From FEN-1279 sp964501535 (lineage in GTDB: Bacteria; Bacteroidota; Ignavibacteria; Tepidaquicellales; Tepidaquicellaceae), in NCBI GenBank assembly GCA_964501535.1, contig CAZCSV010000003.1, forward strand, positions 248,001 to 312,000: 64,000 nucleotides of DNA, given 5' to 3'. The position numbers and the translations under genes were made by a program. Below are positions 27,024 to 36,058 of this stretch, piece by piece. The number at the start of each line of letters is the position of its first letter. Position 1 is the first letter of the stretch. A model generated the notes under the pieces. It saw nothing but the letters and a program-made list of their open reading frames with translations. It was not told the origin of the DNA and ran no database searches.

Positions 27024-28307
27024 CTACCTGAGCGAATGCACTTTATTCTTAGCGGGAATTGAAATGTCTTTTTTTATTTTCTTTTCGAAATCGCTACGGA
27101 ATTTTTTAACAGTCCATTTAACAGGCCAAGCGGCGGCATCTCCGAGAGCGCATATTGTATTACCTTCGATGTTTTGTGCTACGTCAATTAATAAATCAAG
27201 ATCTTCTATTCTTCCCTCACCATTATTAATTCGTTTTAATACACGAAGCATCCATCCGGTTCCTTCGCGGCAGGGAGTACACTGTCCGCAGGATTCGTGG
27301 TAATAGAAATAAGCAATTCTCTCAAGAACTTTTACAATATCGGCATCTTCATTCATAACAATCACACCCGCAGTTCCGATTGCCGAGCCGATTGCTTTAA
27401 GTGATGCATCGTCCATTTTAACAGTCATAGCTTCATCCTTAGTAAGCGGGGGCATAGAAGTCCCACCCGGAATCACCATTTTAATTTCTTTCCCATCTTT
27501 TACACCACCGCAATAATCATTAATAATAGTCATCAGAGGAGTTCCCGTCTCGAGTTCATATACTCCGGGTTTATTCACATCGCCACTTACTCCAAAAAGC
27601 AATGTCCCGGGATGTTTTGGCTCACCTATTTTAGAAAACCACTCTCCACCGTTATTTATGATTTCAGGAATATTCGTTAAAGTTTCAACATTATTTATTG
27701 TTGTCGGGTATCCCCAAAGGCCATTTGCTGCAGGAAAAGGAGGTTTCACCCGGGGATATCCGCGTTTACCTTCGATTGAATTCATAAGTGCTGATTCTTC
27801 ACCACAGATATAAGCACCTGCACCGCGATGGATATAAATATCTGTAGAAAATTTCGTACCGAGAATATTTTTTCCTATATAACCTTTTTTATATGCTTCG
27901 TCGATTGCTTTTTGCAACAGATTAATCCACTTAAAATATTCACCTCTGATATAAACGTAAGCTGTTTTTATTCCCATTGCATAGCAGGAGATGAGAGTAC
28001 CTTCGATAAACTGATGCGGATTTTTCTCAAAAATTTCCCTGTCTTTAAAACTTCCAGGTTCGGATTCGTCACCGTTACAGCACAGATACTTAGGTTTATC
28101 GGTTGTCTTAGGCATAAAAGTCCATTTAAGTCCTGTCGGGAAACACGCACCGCCCCTGCCTCGTAAATTCGAAATTTTAACCTCACTGATTACCTGTTCG
28201 GGAGTCATTTTTTTCAATGCTTTTTTCAAAGCGGAGTAACCGCCGTTCGATTCGTAAACTTCTATCTTTTCAAAATCCGGTATTTCTTTTAAAATCAGCT
28301 TTATCAT
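27024..28307 (-). CDS. nuoF: NADH-quinone oxidoreductase subunit F
   Basis: NuoF is the NADH-binding, FMN- and 4Fe-4S-bearing subunit of complex I. The product has 427 residues. The FMN site NLRGRGGACFPTGLKW is near 48-63, and CNGDESEPGSFKDR follows at about 77-90. The NADH-site region GAGAYICGEESALMNSIEG is near 168. The N3 cluster ligands are in SCGQCTPCREGTGWM and NTICALGDAAAWP. It is the last gene of the nuoABCDEF run, starting 10 bp after nuoE. The next gene downstream is an unrelated T9SS gene. nuoG and the membrane-arm genes H-N are absent here and must lie elsewhere. No clear terminator was seen after it. Confidence 0.97.
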   Translation of the reverse strand: MIKLILKEIPDFEKIEVYESNGGYSALKKALKKMTPEQVISEVKISNLRGRGGACFPTGLKWTFMPKTTDKPKYLCCNGDESEPGSFKDREIFEKNPHQFIEGTLISCYAMGIKTAYVYIRGEYFKWINLLQKAIDEAYKKGYIGKNILGTKFSTDIYIHRGAGAYICGEESALMNSIEGKRGYPRVKPPFPAANGLWGYPTTINNVETLTNIPEIINNGGEWFSKIGEPKHPGTLLFGVSGDVNKPGVYELETGTPLMTIINDYCGGVKDGKEIKMVIPGGTSMPPLTKDEAMTVKMDDASLKAIGSAIGTAGVIVMNEDADIVKVLERIAYFYYHESCGQCTPCREGTGWMLRVLKRINNGEGRIEDLDLLIDVAQNIEGNTICALGDAAAWPVKWTVKKFRSDFEKKIKKDISIPAKNKVHSLR

Positions 28308-28317
28308 TTATTGTACA

Positions 28318-28836
28318 TTAACTATTAGGTTTATTTTTTTTATGAATGGTTTCGATAATTTCATCAAATTTTTCCTGTGTCAGATTTTCATAAAATTCCT
28401 TATTATTCACCTGCATCATTGGTGCCGTTGCGCAGGAGCCGAGGCATTCAACCTCTTCGATAGAAAACATTCCATCTTTCGAAACTTCCTTATTTTTTAT
28501 ACCGAGTTTACCCGAAGCATATTTAAATAATTCATATCCACCTCTCAGCATACAGGAGACATTTGTGCATATCTGAAGGTGAATTTTACCGACGGGTTTT
28601 TTATTAAACATCGTATAAAAGGTAACCACACCAAGAATATGTTCATATGGTACGCTCAGCAAATCACCGACATATTTCATTGATTCCTCAGAAATCCAGC
28701 CATTTTTTTCCTGTACCATCCACAGCACGGGAAGCAAAGCAGATTTCGAATCAGGATAATGTTTTTTAATCCCTTCGAGTTTTTTCAACTCTTCTTCACT
28801 AAACAATACCATATTTGAATTTTTTGTACTACTCAT
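28318..28836 (-). CDS. nuoE: NADH-quinone oxidoreductase subunit E
   Basis: The 172-residue NuoE is the 24-kDa thioredoxin-fold subunit holding the N1a 2Fe-2S cluster. The four ligands are visible as CTNVSC and CLGSC, in the normal order with a normal gap. The N-terminal helical part (KSALLPVLWMVQEKNGWIS) is typical. It sits between nuoD and nuoF with 10-bp gaps on both sides, consistent with one transcript. Confidence 0.96.
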   Translation of the reverse strand: MSSTKNSNMVLFSEEELKKLEGIKKHYPDSKSALLPVLWMVQEKNGWISEESMKYVGDLLSVPYEHILGVVTFYTMFNKKPVGKIHLQICTNVSCMLRGGYELFKYASGKLGIKNKEVSKDGMFSIEEVECLGSCATAPMMQVNNKEFYENLTQEKFDEIIETIHKKNKPNS

Positions 28837-28846
28837 AATTCATAAT

Positions 28847-30124
28847 TTATTTATCAGCTTCTCCCATTACAGGGTCGGCACTTCCTATAATGACGACAGT
28901 ATCCGAAATCATACAGTTTTTCATCATTACAGGAAGGACCTGAATGTTGCAGAAACTCGGAGAATGAATTTTCAATCTGAAAGGATTACCTTTACCGTCG
29001 CTTTTAATATAGAAGCCCAATTCGCCTTTAGAAGATTCTACTGCGGAATAAGACTCACCCGGCGGAGGATTAACGCCGAAATTTATCAGCATAAAATCGT
29101 GTATCAGTTCTTCCATCTTTGTATATATTCTCTCTTTTTGCGGGAGAACTTTTTTCGGATTGTTCGAATTATATGCTCCGGAAGGAATTTTCTCTATACA
29201 CTGTCGCAATATTTTCACCGATTCAATCATTTCTTCAATCCTAACATAATATCTTGCAAGGCAATCACTTTCAGTATAAACCGGAATGTTGAAATCAAGT
29301 TTATCATAGACAAGGTACGGGTCATCTTTTCTTAAATCCCTGTCAACTCCTGCCGCTCTGAGTATTGGTCCAGTAATACCATAATCTATCAAGTCCTCTT
29401 TAGATATATACCCAATACCTTCGGACCTGACTATAAATATTTTATTTCTTTCAATTATATCCCGCATTTCCTGAAGATACCCGGGAAACTCGTCGATAAA
29501 TTTTTTAATGGCAGCCAGTGCTGAATCGGGGATATCCTGTGCTACTCCGCCAATTCTTGTATAGGATGTAGTAAAGCGAACACCCGTCATTAAATCATAT
29601 ATATCGAGAATTTTTTCCCTCTCCCTCATAGCCCACAGAAAAGGAGTCAACGCACCTGTATCCATAATCATAGTGCCGTATGCTATAAGGTGAGACTGTA
29701 TCCTGCCAAGTTCCGAACAAATCGTACGGATATATTTTCCTCTTTCGGGAACTTCTATATGAATTAATTTTTCGACAGCCATGGTATAAGCAACATTATT
29801 AGCTATAGGTTGAAGGTAATCCAGTCTGTCGGTATGAGGTATAAATTCGTGATATGTTGATGCTTCAGCAAGTTTTTCATAACCTCTGTGCAGATAACCC
29901 AGATCGGGAACAACCTTGCGTATAGTTTCACCATCCAAGCTTACCAAGAGTCTCAGCACACCGTGAGTAGCAGGATGCTGGGGACCCATATTAAGCACCA
30001 TTTCATTTTCGAGAGCATCGTCGAAGGACACGCTTAAATCCTCAGATTCAAGGGCTTTCAAAATCCCGGTCTTTTTTATTTCAGGGTCTTCAATCTTTAA
30101 TTTATCGTATACTGTATTGGACAT
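28847..30124 (-). CDS. nuoD: NADH-quinone oxidoreductase subunit D
   Basis: The 425-residue NuoD is the 49-kDa subunit that helps form the quinone site. The quinone-pocket motif NMGPQHPATHGVLRLL begins near residue 46. The family features DLGYLHRGYEKL, RIGGVAQDIP and the C-terminal RLKIHSPSF and PVMGEADK are present. It is separate from nuoC, not a nuoCD fusion. The first 40 residues before the motif are longer than in E. coli but normal for this group. Confidence 0.97.
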   Translation of the reverse strand: MSNTVYDKLKIEDPEIKKTGILKALESEDLSVSFDDALENEMVLNMGPQHPATHGVLRLLVSLDGETIRKVVPDLGYLHRGYEKLAEASTYHEFIPHTDRLDYLQPIANNVAYTMAVEKLIHIEVPERGKYIRTICSELGRIQSHLIAYGTMIMDTGALTPFLWAMREREKILDIYDLMTGVRFTTSYTRIGGVAQDIPDSALAAIKKFIDEFPGYLQEMRDIIERNKIFIVRSEGIGYISKEDLIDYGITGPILRAAGVDRDLRKDDPYLVYDKLDFNIPVYTESDCLARYYVRIEEMIESVKILRQCIEKIPSGAYNSNNPKKVLPQKERIYTKMEELIHDFMLINFGVNPPPGESYSAVESSKGELGFYIKSDGKGNPFRLKIHSPSFCNIQVLPVMMKNCMISDTVVIIGSADPVMGEADK

Positions 30125-30155
30125 AAAAAATTTTTCGCTGAAACTATATGTTTAA

Positions 30156-30638
30156 TTATTTTTTGGGCAACTGAATCGATTCCGGTATTCCAAGCAACGG
30201 AAAATCTTTTCTTAAAGGAAAATGTTCATAGTCTTCGGGCATATATATCCGTCTCAGATCGGGATGTCCTTTAAAAACGATACCAAACATATCATAGGTT
30301 TCCCTTTCGAACCAGTTTGCACCTTTCCAGACAGCAGTCAGGCTCGGCATTTCAGGATTTTTACTGTCGAGCAGAACTTTCACAAAAATTCTGTCTTTAT
30401 ATTTCAATGAATACAAACTGCAGACGACTTCAAATCTCTTTTCTTTCCGGAAATTATCGATACCTAAAACATCGAGGAGCATTTCAAATGAAATTTCAGA
30501 CTCTGTTTTCAGTATTTTACATAGGGTTATTACATTTTCAGGAGTGGCAATTATCCCGGGTGTACCGTTAACATCCGTAAATTCCACATTAAAATCCGAT
30601 AATTTCGATTTAATAAATTCTAAACGCTCTTGAGTCAT
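30156..30638 (-). CDS. nuoC: NADH-quinone oxidoreductase subunit C
   Basis: The 160-residue NuoC is the 30-kDa subunit of the hydrophilic arm. The signature WFERETYDMFGIVFKGHPDL is followed by RRIYMPEDYEHFPLRKDFPL, a near-perfect family match. It sits 31 bp upstream of nuoD and 53 bp downstream of nuoB. There is no fusion and nothing unusual. Confidence 0.96.
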   Translation of the reverse strand: MTQERLEFIKSKLSDFNVEFTDVNGTPGIIATPENVITLCKILKTESEISFEMLLDVLGIDNFRKEKRFEVVCSLYSLKYKDRIFVKVLLDSKNPEMPSLTAVWKGANWFERETYDMFGIVFKGHPDLRRIYMPEDYEHFPLRKDFPLLGIPESIQLPKK

Positions 30639-30691
30639 AAAGTTTTTCGAAAAGAGTATTTTCTTTTATAGTATTTTCAAATTTTATTTAC

Positions 30692-31171
30692 TTATTCAGG
30701 CGCTTTTTCGCCCTTTTTTATTTTTTCCTGCAGTGCAATCAATGCATTTAACAGGTTATCGGGTCTCGGCGGACAACCTGCCACGTAAACATCGACCGGC
30801 AAAAACTGGTCAATACCCTGGACTACCGAATACGTGCGATACATTCCTCCGCTCGAAGTACAGGCGCCCATAGCGATTACCCATTTCGGGTCAGGCATCT
30901 GGTCGTATATTTTTCTGACTACTTTTGCCATTTTATAAGTAACCGTTCCTGCCACAATCATAACATCGGACTGTCTCGGGGAGAATCTGAAAACTTCACT
31001 TCCAAATCTGGAGATATCGAATCTCGATGCAGCAGCGGCCATCATTTCGATAGCGCAGCAGGAAATACCCATAGGCATCGGCCACAATGAATTTTTCCTC
31101 GACCACTGAATAAGCGAATCAATCTTGGAAGTAAAGAAACCGTCTTTATTTAATTTTTCCTCTAATCCCAT
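30692..31171 (-). CDS. nuoB: NADH-quinone oxidoreductase subunit B
   Basis: The 159-residue NuoB (PSST) holds the terminal 4Fe-4S cluster N2. The tandem cysteines are in SCCAIEMM, with the other ligands in MGACTSSGGMY and VAGCPPRPDNLL. SRFGSEVFRFSPRQSDVMIV is diagnostic. Its start overlaps the end of nuoA by 10 bp, indicating translational coupling. Confidence 0.97.
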   Translation of the reverse strand: MGLEEKLNKDGFFTSKIDSLIQWSRKNSLWPMPMGISCCAIEMMAAAASRFDISRFGSEVFRFSPRQSDVMIVAGTVTYKMAKVVRKIYDQMPDPKWVIAMGACTSSGGMYRTYSVVQGIDQFLPVDVYVAGCPPRPDNLLNALIALQEKIKKGEKAPE

Positions 31172-31530
31172 TCCATTACTTTCTTTTTAAATTCATATAA
31201 CAGCCCCAGCACCAGAATAAAAATAAATATCAGGGCTATTATAAATGAATAAACCATTTCCGTTTTTGTAAAGTTCAAGAATGAAATAACCCAGGGATAC
31301 AAGAATACGATTTCAATATCGAATACGATAAAGCTGACCGCAACCATGTAATATTTCACCGAAAACCTTTCGCGGGCAGTGCCTACGGGTTCCATACCGC
31401 TTTCGTAGGTGGATAGTTTTTCTTTATCGGGTTTCCTGGGACCGAAAAGAGTAGAAAATTTTATCATTACAATTGCCATTCCCACTGCAAATGCAAGTAT
31501 CAGGAATATCGGTATATAGTTTTCTATCAT
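31162..31530 (-). CDS. nuoA: NADH-quinone oxidoreductase subunit A
   Basis: The 122-residue NuoA has three membrane helices (about 6-27, 62-82 and 88-110). The conserved loop YESGMEPVGTARERFSVKYY and the acidic VSFIVFDIEIVFLYPW segment are classic family features. It is the first gene of the nuo run. It lies 51 bp after the acyl-CoA ligase gene, so it may be read from an upstream promoter or its own. Confidence 0.97.
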   Translation of the reverse strand: MIENYIPIFLILAFAVGMAIVMIKFSTLFGPRKPDKEKLSTYESGMEPVGTARERFSVKYYMVAVSFIVFDIEIVFLYPWVISFLNFTKTEMVYSFIIALIFIFILVLGLLYEFKKKVMEWD

Positions 31531-31581
31531 AGCAGATAAATATAATATTTTTTCAGAATAAAAGAAGTATATATGAATGGA

Positions 31582-33363
31582 TTAAACTTTATGGTACATC
31601 ATTTCGATTACATCTTTGTATTTTTCTTCGACATATTTTCTCTTTATTTTTAAAGTTGGTGTCAGCTCGCCCTCTTCTATGGTAAACGGTCTGCTCAACA
31701 AAGTAAACCTTCTGATTTTTTCGTGTACTGCAAGGTCTTTTTGCACCTCGTTCAAATCGGCTTCGATTTTTTTCAGAACCACCTGATTCGTCAACAACTC
31801 CGATTCGACGGAAACATCCGCTCCGATTTTTTTTGCAAGAGAAGACAGTTCATTGAACTCGGGAACAATCAATGCGGTGACATACATACGGCTGTCACCA
31901 ATTACAAGCACCTGGTCGACATAAGGCAGCTGCAACACCAAATCCTCTATATGAGACGGTGCTATATACTTTCCGCCGGAAGATTTAAAGAGTGATTTTT
32001 TCCTGTCGGTTATCATCAGGTTGCCGTTTATATGCCAGTCACCGAGGTCACCTGTATGCATCCATCCGTCAACGATAGCGGCATTTGTCTCTTCAGGATT
32101 GTTATAATATCCTTTCATCACCAAATCACCTTTTACCAGAATTTCGCCGTCCTCAGCCAATTTAACCTCATTCCCCATCACTGGTCTGCCTACGGTACCA
32201 TATTCCAAGAAACTCGGCAGATTCACACTTATAACAGGGGATGTTTCGGTCATTCCATAACCTTCAAGGGTAGTAATTCCAATAGCTTCGAAAAATTCAC
32301 CGACTGTTTTATTCAAAGCTCCGCCGCCCGAGACAAAAAATCTCAGTCTCCCGCCTGTTTTTTCGCGTATTTTATGATATACAAGTTTATCGAAAAGCTT
32401 CCACCTGAACGAGGATTTATTTTTTCCGTTTGTCTTAGCATAGTAAACAGCAAAGAGGAATAATTTTTTCTTATAACCGCTTGGCATTTCGTCGCCGCTT
32501 TTCATCAGGCGGTTGTACATTTTATCCAGAAGTCTCGGGACTGTAATCACCAGGGTCGGCTTAACTTCAGCCATCTGCACACCTATAGTATCGATGCTCT
32601 GTGCATAATAAATTTTCGAGCCCGAGAAAAACGCAAGATAGTAACCTGCAGTCCTTTCATAAATATGAGAATACGGAAGGTAGGAGAGGAACACATCTTT
32701 TTCCGTAATAGGAAGAGTATTCATACAGGCAATCACGTTGGAATACAAGTTCTTTTGCGTAAGCATAACTCCTTTCGGGACGCCGGTCGTTCCGGATGTA
32801 TAGATTATGGTAACTAAATCTTCATCATCGATATTATTCAGGATATCTTCCACATTTCCGATTAACTTTTTCCTGTCGAATTTTATTTTATCTTTCATTA
32901 TATCCGAAAAAGCTATGACGGAATCATCAGAATATTTAGTTTTCAAGTCGTTGTACGAAATGATATATTTGAGACAGGGAATTTCCGCTCTGACCTTCAG
33001 TAATTTTTCCATCTGCAAGTTATTAGACACAAAGCATACAACGCTATCGGAATCGTTAAGAATATATTTTATAGATTCAGGGCTAAGCGTGGTATAAATC
33101 GGAACATTAATGAAACCCGACAAGATGCAGGCCATATCGGTAATGACCCATTCGGTGCGGTTTTCCGAAATTATAGCGAGCTTACTGCCCGGCTGAATAC
33201 CGATATTGAAAAGATATTCCCTGAGAGTAAATATCCTGTTATAAAGCTCGGTTCTGTCCAATCCGTGATATTTATTTTCGGATTTGGTAAAGATAAACTC
33301 TTCAGAGGGGTTATGGTTATTTATGGAATTTAAAATAAGCTGTACTAAAGTTTTCCGTGACAT
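31582..33363 (-). CDS. Long-chain acyl-CoA synthetase (AMP-forming)
   Basis: The 593-residue product has the adenylation motifs of a FadD/FAA-type ligase: TIIYTSGTTGVPKGVMLTQ (AMP-binding P-loop), GYGMTETSPVIS (A5), MHTGDLGDW (A7) and DRKKSLFKSSGGKYIAPSHI (A8/A10 region). The length and the KSSGGKYIAP motif fit the long-chain fatty acyl-CoA ligase group. It activates fatty acids for beta-oxidation or lipid synthesis and is likely cytoplasmic and membrane-associated. It lies directly upstream of nuoA on the same strand, so cotranscription is possible but unproven. Confidence 0.92.
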   Translation of the reverse strand: MSRKTLVQLILNSINNHNPSEEFIFTKSENKYHGLDRTELYNRIFTLREYLFNIGIQPGSKLAIISENRTEWVITDMACILSGFINVPIYTTLSPESIKYILNDSDSVVCFVSNNLQMEKLLKVRAEIPCLKYIISYNDLKTKYSDDSVIAFSDIMKDKIKFDRKKLIGNVEDILNNIDDEDLVTIIYTSGTTGVPKGVMLTQKNLYSNVIACMNTLPITEKDVFLSYLPYSHIYERTAGYYLAFFSGSKIYYAQSIDTIGVQMAEVKPTLVITVPRLLDKMYNRLMKSGDEMPSGYKKKLFLFAVYYAKTNGKNKSSFRWKLFDKLVYHKIREKTGGRLRFFVSGGGALNKTVGEFFEAIGITTLEGYGMTETSPVISVNLPSFLEYGTVGRPVMGNEVKLAEDGEILVKGDLVMKGYYNNPEETNAAIVDGWMHTGDLGDWHINGNLMITDRKKSLFKSSGGKYIAPSHIEDLVLQLPYVDQVLVIGDSRMYVTALIVPEFNELSSLAKKIGADVSVESELLTNQVVLKKIEADLNEVQKDLAVHEKIRRFTLLSRPFTIEEGELTPTLKIKRKYVEEKYKDVIEMMYHKV

Positions 33364-33570
33364 ATATTTTGATTTACACTAAAGTATGAAATATAAAGTA
33401 ATTATATATTTAATATTAAAAAATGGAAAAAAATTAATTAGGAACAACGGGTTTACACGGATAAAAAACAGGATAAATAGATGTAATACAGCCGAAATAT
33501 AAATAATAACTTGCAAATAAATGCTATTACATATAAATTTGATTAACCCAATATCAGAAAGGATTTTCTA

Positions 33571-34968
33571 ATGGAGAAGGAAAGAAAGCCGAAGATATTA
33601 AAAAAACTACCGATTTATCTTTTTTATGCTTCGATATTTATTTTCCTGATTTCCTTTAATTTTCAAAACCCAAGAACCGGCGGATGGTATCAGCAGAATA
33701 TGCCGAATTTGGGAGGAGTGCCATTAACAGATATTTTCTTTGCGGATAGTTTGAATGGTTATGCGACGACAGGAAATGACAATGCTATAGATACTTCATT
33801 TGTATTAAAAACTACAAATGGCGGGGATAATTGGTCAATTATTCTTACCGACCAAAGAGATTATGCAAGAGTTTTTTTCAATAATAAAGATACAGGCTTT
33901 GTTTGCGGAGGTCATGGAGATGGAGCCAAATTATACAAAACAATAAATGGCGGTATAAATTGGATTTCATTAAATATCCCGGGTGGCGGATTGTTATATC
34001 TATCTGATATGAAAGTATTTAGTAAGGATAGTATATGGGTAACAGAAAGTAACACAATGGTTGGCGGAATATTTTTTACATCAAACGGCGGATTAAACTG
34101 GCAAAGCAGGTCTAACGGGCTATTGGCACCGCTTCCGAATAAAATGTATTTTTATAACAGCAGAATCGGTTATGCATCGGGTTCTAATTTAAGTCGTTTA
34201 TTCAGAACGACAAATTCAGGAATAAATTGGGTTTCGATTCCGGGGAATAATGGTTTTAATGATATAGTATTTGTGGATAGTTTAACAGGATATAAAACAT
34301 CAGACAGCACAAGAAAAACAACCGATGGAGGAATAACATGGATAGCACAGAAAAGACCGAAGTTAAGTCTAAATAATTCTTTATATGATTTTGCTTTAAT
34401 AAATAAAGATACTATTTGGGGAGTAGGAGGAACAATTTTAACTTCACTTGGAATAAGAGGTATCTTATATATTACAACAAATGGTGGTGTAAATTGGGGG
34501 TATCAAATTCCTGATACAATTAACATAAATTTACATAGTTATTATTTTGCGAATTTTTTAAATAAAAAAACAGGTTGGGCTTATGTTCCATTGGGTAGTG
34601 GTACTGTTCCTTATGGAGGTATACATACATTAGTTGGTGGCAACGATACAACGTTTTATACTTCAATAAGCAAAATCATTCAGACAGTCCCGAAGAATTT
34701 TGAATTAAAACAAAACTATCCAAATCCGTATAACAATTCATCTTTAATTGAATATTATATAAACGAACCCGGCTGGGTGAAGCTGAAAATATTCGATATT
34801 GAAGGTAGAGAAATGGGAACATTAGTAAATGAAGAACAAAACACGGGTGGATACGGAATACCTGTATCGTTAAAACTATCCAGCGGAGTATATTTTTATA
34901 AAATGATTTATATGAATAAAAAAGGAGAGATGCAGATGGATGCGAAGAAGATGGTGGTGATAAAATAA
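33571..34968 (+). CDS. Secreted Ycf48-like propeller with degenerate T9SS sorting domain
   Basis: The 465-residue product has a charged N-terminus (MEKERKPKILKK) followed by one hydrophobic segment serving as signal or anchor. The propeller blades carry TTNGGDNW, TINGGINW, TSNGGLNW, TTNSGINW and TTNGGVNW and the NKDTGFVCG turn. The C-terminal domain has the variant NYPNPYNNSS in place of NYPNPFNPTT and ends KKMVVIK, so it is still a T9SS type A domain. An AGAAAGGA ribosome-binding site precedes the ATG. It is probably a surface protein of unknown ligand. Confidence 0.87.
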   Translation: MEKERKPKILKKLPIYLFYASIFIFLISFNFQNPRTGGWYQQNMPNLGGVPLTDIFFADSLNGYATTGNDNAIDTSFVLKTTNGGDNWSIILTDQRDYARVFFNNKDTGFVCGGHGDGAKLYKTINGGINWISLNIPGGGLLYLSDMKVFSKDSIWVTESNTMVGGIFFTSNGGLNWQSRSNGLLAPLPNKMYFYNSRIGYASGSNLSRLFRTTNSGINWVSIPGNNGFNDIVFVDSLTGYKTSDSTRKTTDGGITWIAQKRPKLSLNNSLYDFALINKDTIWGVGGTILTSLGIRGILYITTNGGVNWGYQIPDTININLHSYYFANFLNKKTGWAYVPLGSGTVPYGGIHTLVGGNDTTFYTSISKIIQTVPKNFELKQNYPNPYNNSSLIEYYINEPGWVKLKIFDIEGREMGTLVNEEQNTGGYGIPVSLKLSSGVYFYKMIYMNKKGEMQMDAKKMVVIK

Positions 34969-34990
34969 AGTATTAGTTTTTTAAATGAAT

Positions 34991-35010
34991 CCCATGGTTG
35001 AAACCGTGGG
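34991..35010. repeat. REP-like palindrome
   Basis: CCCATGGTT and AACCGTGGG form a 9-bp stem with one G-T pair, inside GAAT...CGAC flanks. The form resembles REP hairpins mobilised by RAYT transposases in Bacteroidota-type genomes. It lies after a T9SS gene but lacks a following T tract, so it is not a good terminator. Confidence 0.45.
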
Positions 35011-35210
35011 CGACAACGAAATAAAAAATAATTTGTCTGTAAAATTTGAATTTTCAATCTTTTTTATTTCCCCTTGATTTCGAATGAATAAAATCATAAT
35101 TTTATAAAAAATTAACCTAAAATACCTTTTTATACTTCATTTTTACTAATTATTTTCTAACTTAAGATTTATTTTTCAAAGAGTTAATAACTTAAAACTA
35201 AATTTCTATT

Positions 35211-36056
35211 TTGAATAAAAAGATTCAAAAATGCTATTTTTGTATTGTTTTCAGCGCTATTGTAATGAGTATTCTAATTTATTCTTGCGAGAAGACGGAC
35301 GATACGGTAATAGACCCGATATTAAAAGCCCCGATACTTTCGGATTTATTTAAATCAAAAGATACGGTTTTCACCACATCGACGGCACCCGTTATAAACC
35401 TGAACACATCGGTTGCGGCAAGCACAAATGAAGGCGGGGAAATTAAATCGGTTACCTGCAAAATATTGTCTCCGCAAAATTCCGTACTTGCAACATACCA
35501 AATGAGCGACAATGGTTCACTGCCGGATTCTGTTTCGGGAGACGGAAGGTATTCGTGCACGATAAATGTAACGGACATAACGTGCCTGTTGGTAGGACAG
35601 TATTCAATTCAGTTTATAGCAGAAAATGCGGAAGGACTTATAAGTAACCAGATTAACAGTTCGCTTCCGGTAGTTATGACAAACAACACTGCGCCTTTTG
35701 TATCGGGACTTTTTGCACCTGACAGCATAGCAATTCCCGTCTCGGGCTCGAGCATAAGCACATTATCTGTTTTTGCACTAGACTCAAACGGCTACTGCGA
35801 TATTAAGAGGGTTTTCTTTAATTCCTACAGACCCGACAGCACGATAACAGGCGGAAGCCCGTTTACTATGTATGATGACGGAAACATACCCGAGCACGGC
35901 GACACCACTGCAGGTGACGGAAGATTTTCATTAATCATCCAGATAACATCCGCACAGACCACGACAGGCTGGTATACATTCAAATATCAGGCAGAAGACA
36001 ATTCAAGTCTTCTTAGCAATCAGTTAACAGGAAGAATTTATATATATCGTCCATAA
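35211..36056 (+). CDS. Lipoprotein with two repeated beta-sandwich domains
   Basis: This is a 281-residue product starting at TTG. The lipobox SILIYSC places the lipidated cysteine near residue 26, and the next in-frame ATG would leave too short a signal, so the TTG start is favoured. The mature protein shows two similar halves. Each has a hydrophobic strand pattern followed by a DDGNIPEHGDTTAGDGRFS-type motif; the first copy reads SDNGSLPDSVSGDGRYS. The loop could bind calcium. I do not recognise a named family. It ends 2 bp before the next gene, so the two are translationally linked. Confidence 0.75.
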   Translation: MNKKIQKCYFCIVFSAIVMSILIYSCEKTDDTVIDPILKAPILSDLFKSKDTVFTTSTAPVINLNTSVAASTNEGGEIKSVTCKILSPQNSVLATYQMSDNGSLPDSVSGDGRYSCTINVTDITCLLVGQYSIQFIAENAEGLISNQINSSLPVVMTNNTAPFVSGLFAPDSIAIPVSGSSISTLSVFALDSNGYCDIKRVFFNSYRPDSTITGGSPFTMYDDGNIPEHGDTTAGDGRFSLIIQITSAQTTTGWYTFKYQAEDNSSLLSNQLTGRIYIYRP

Positions 36057-36058
36057 AA

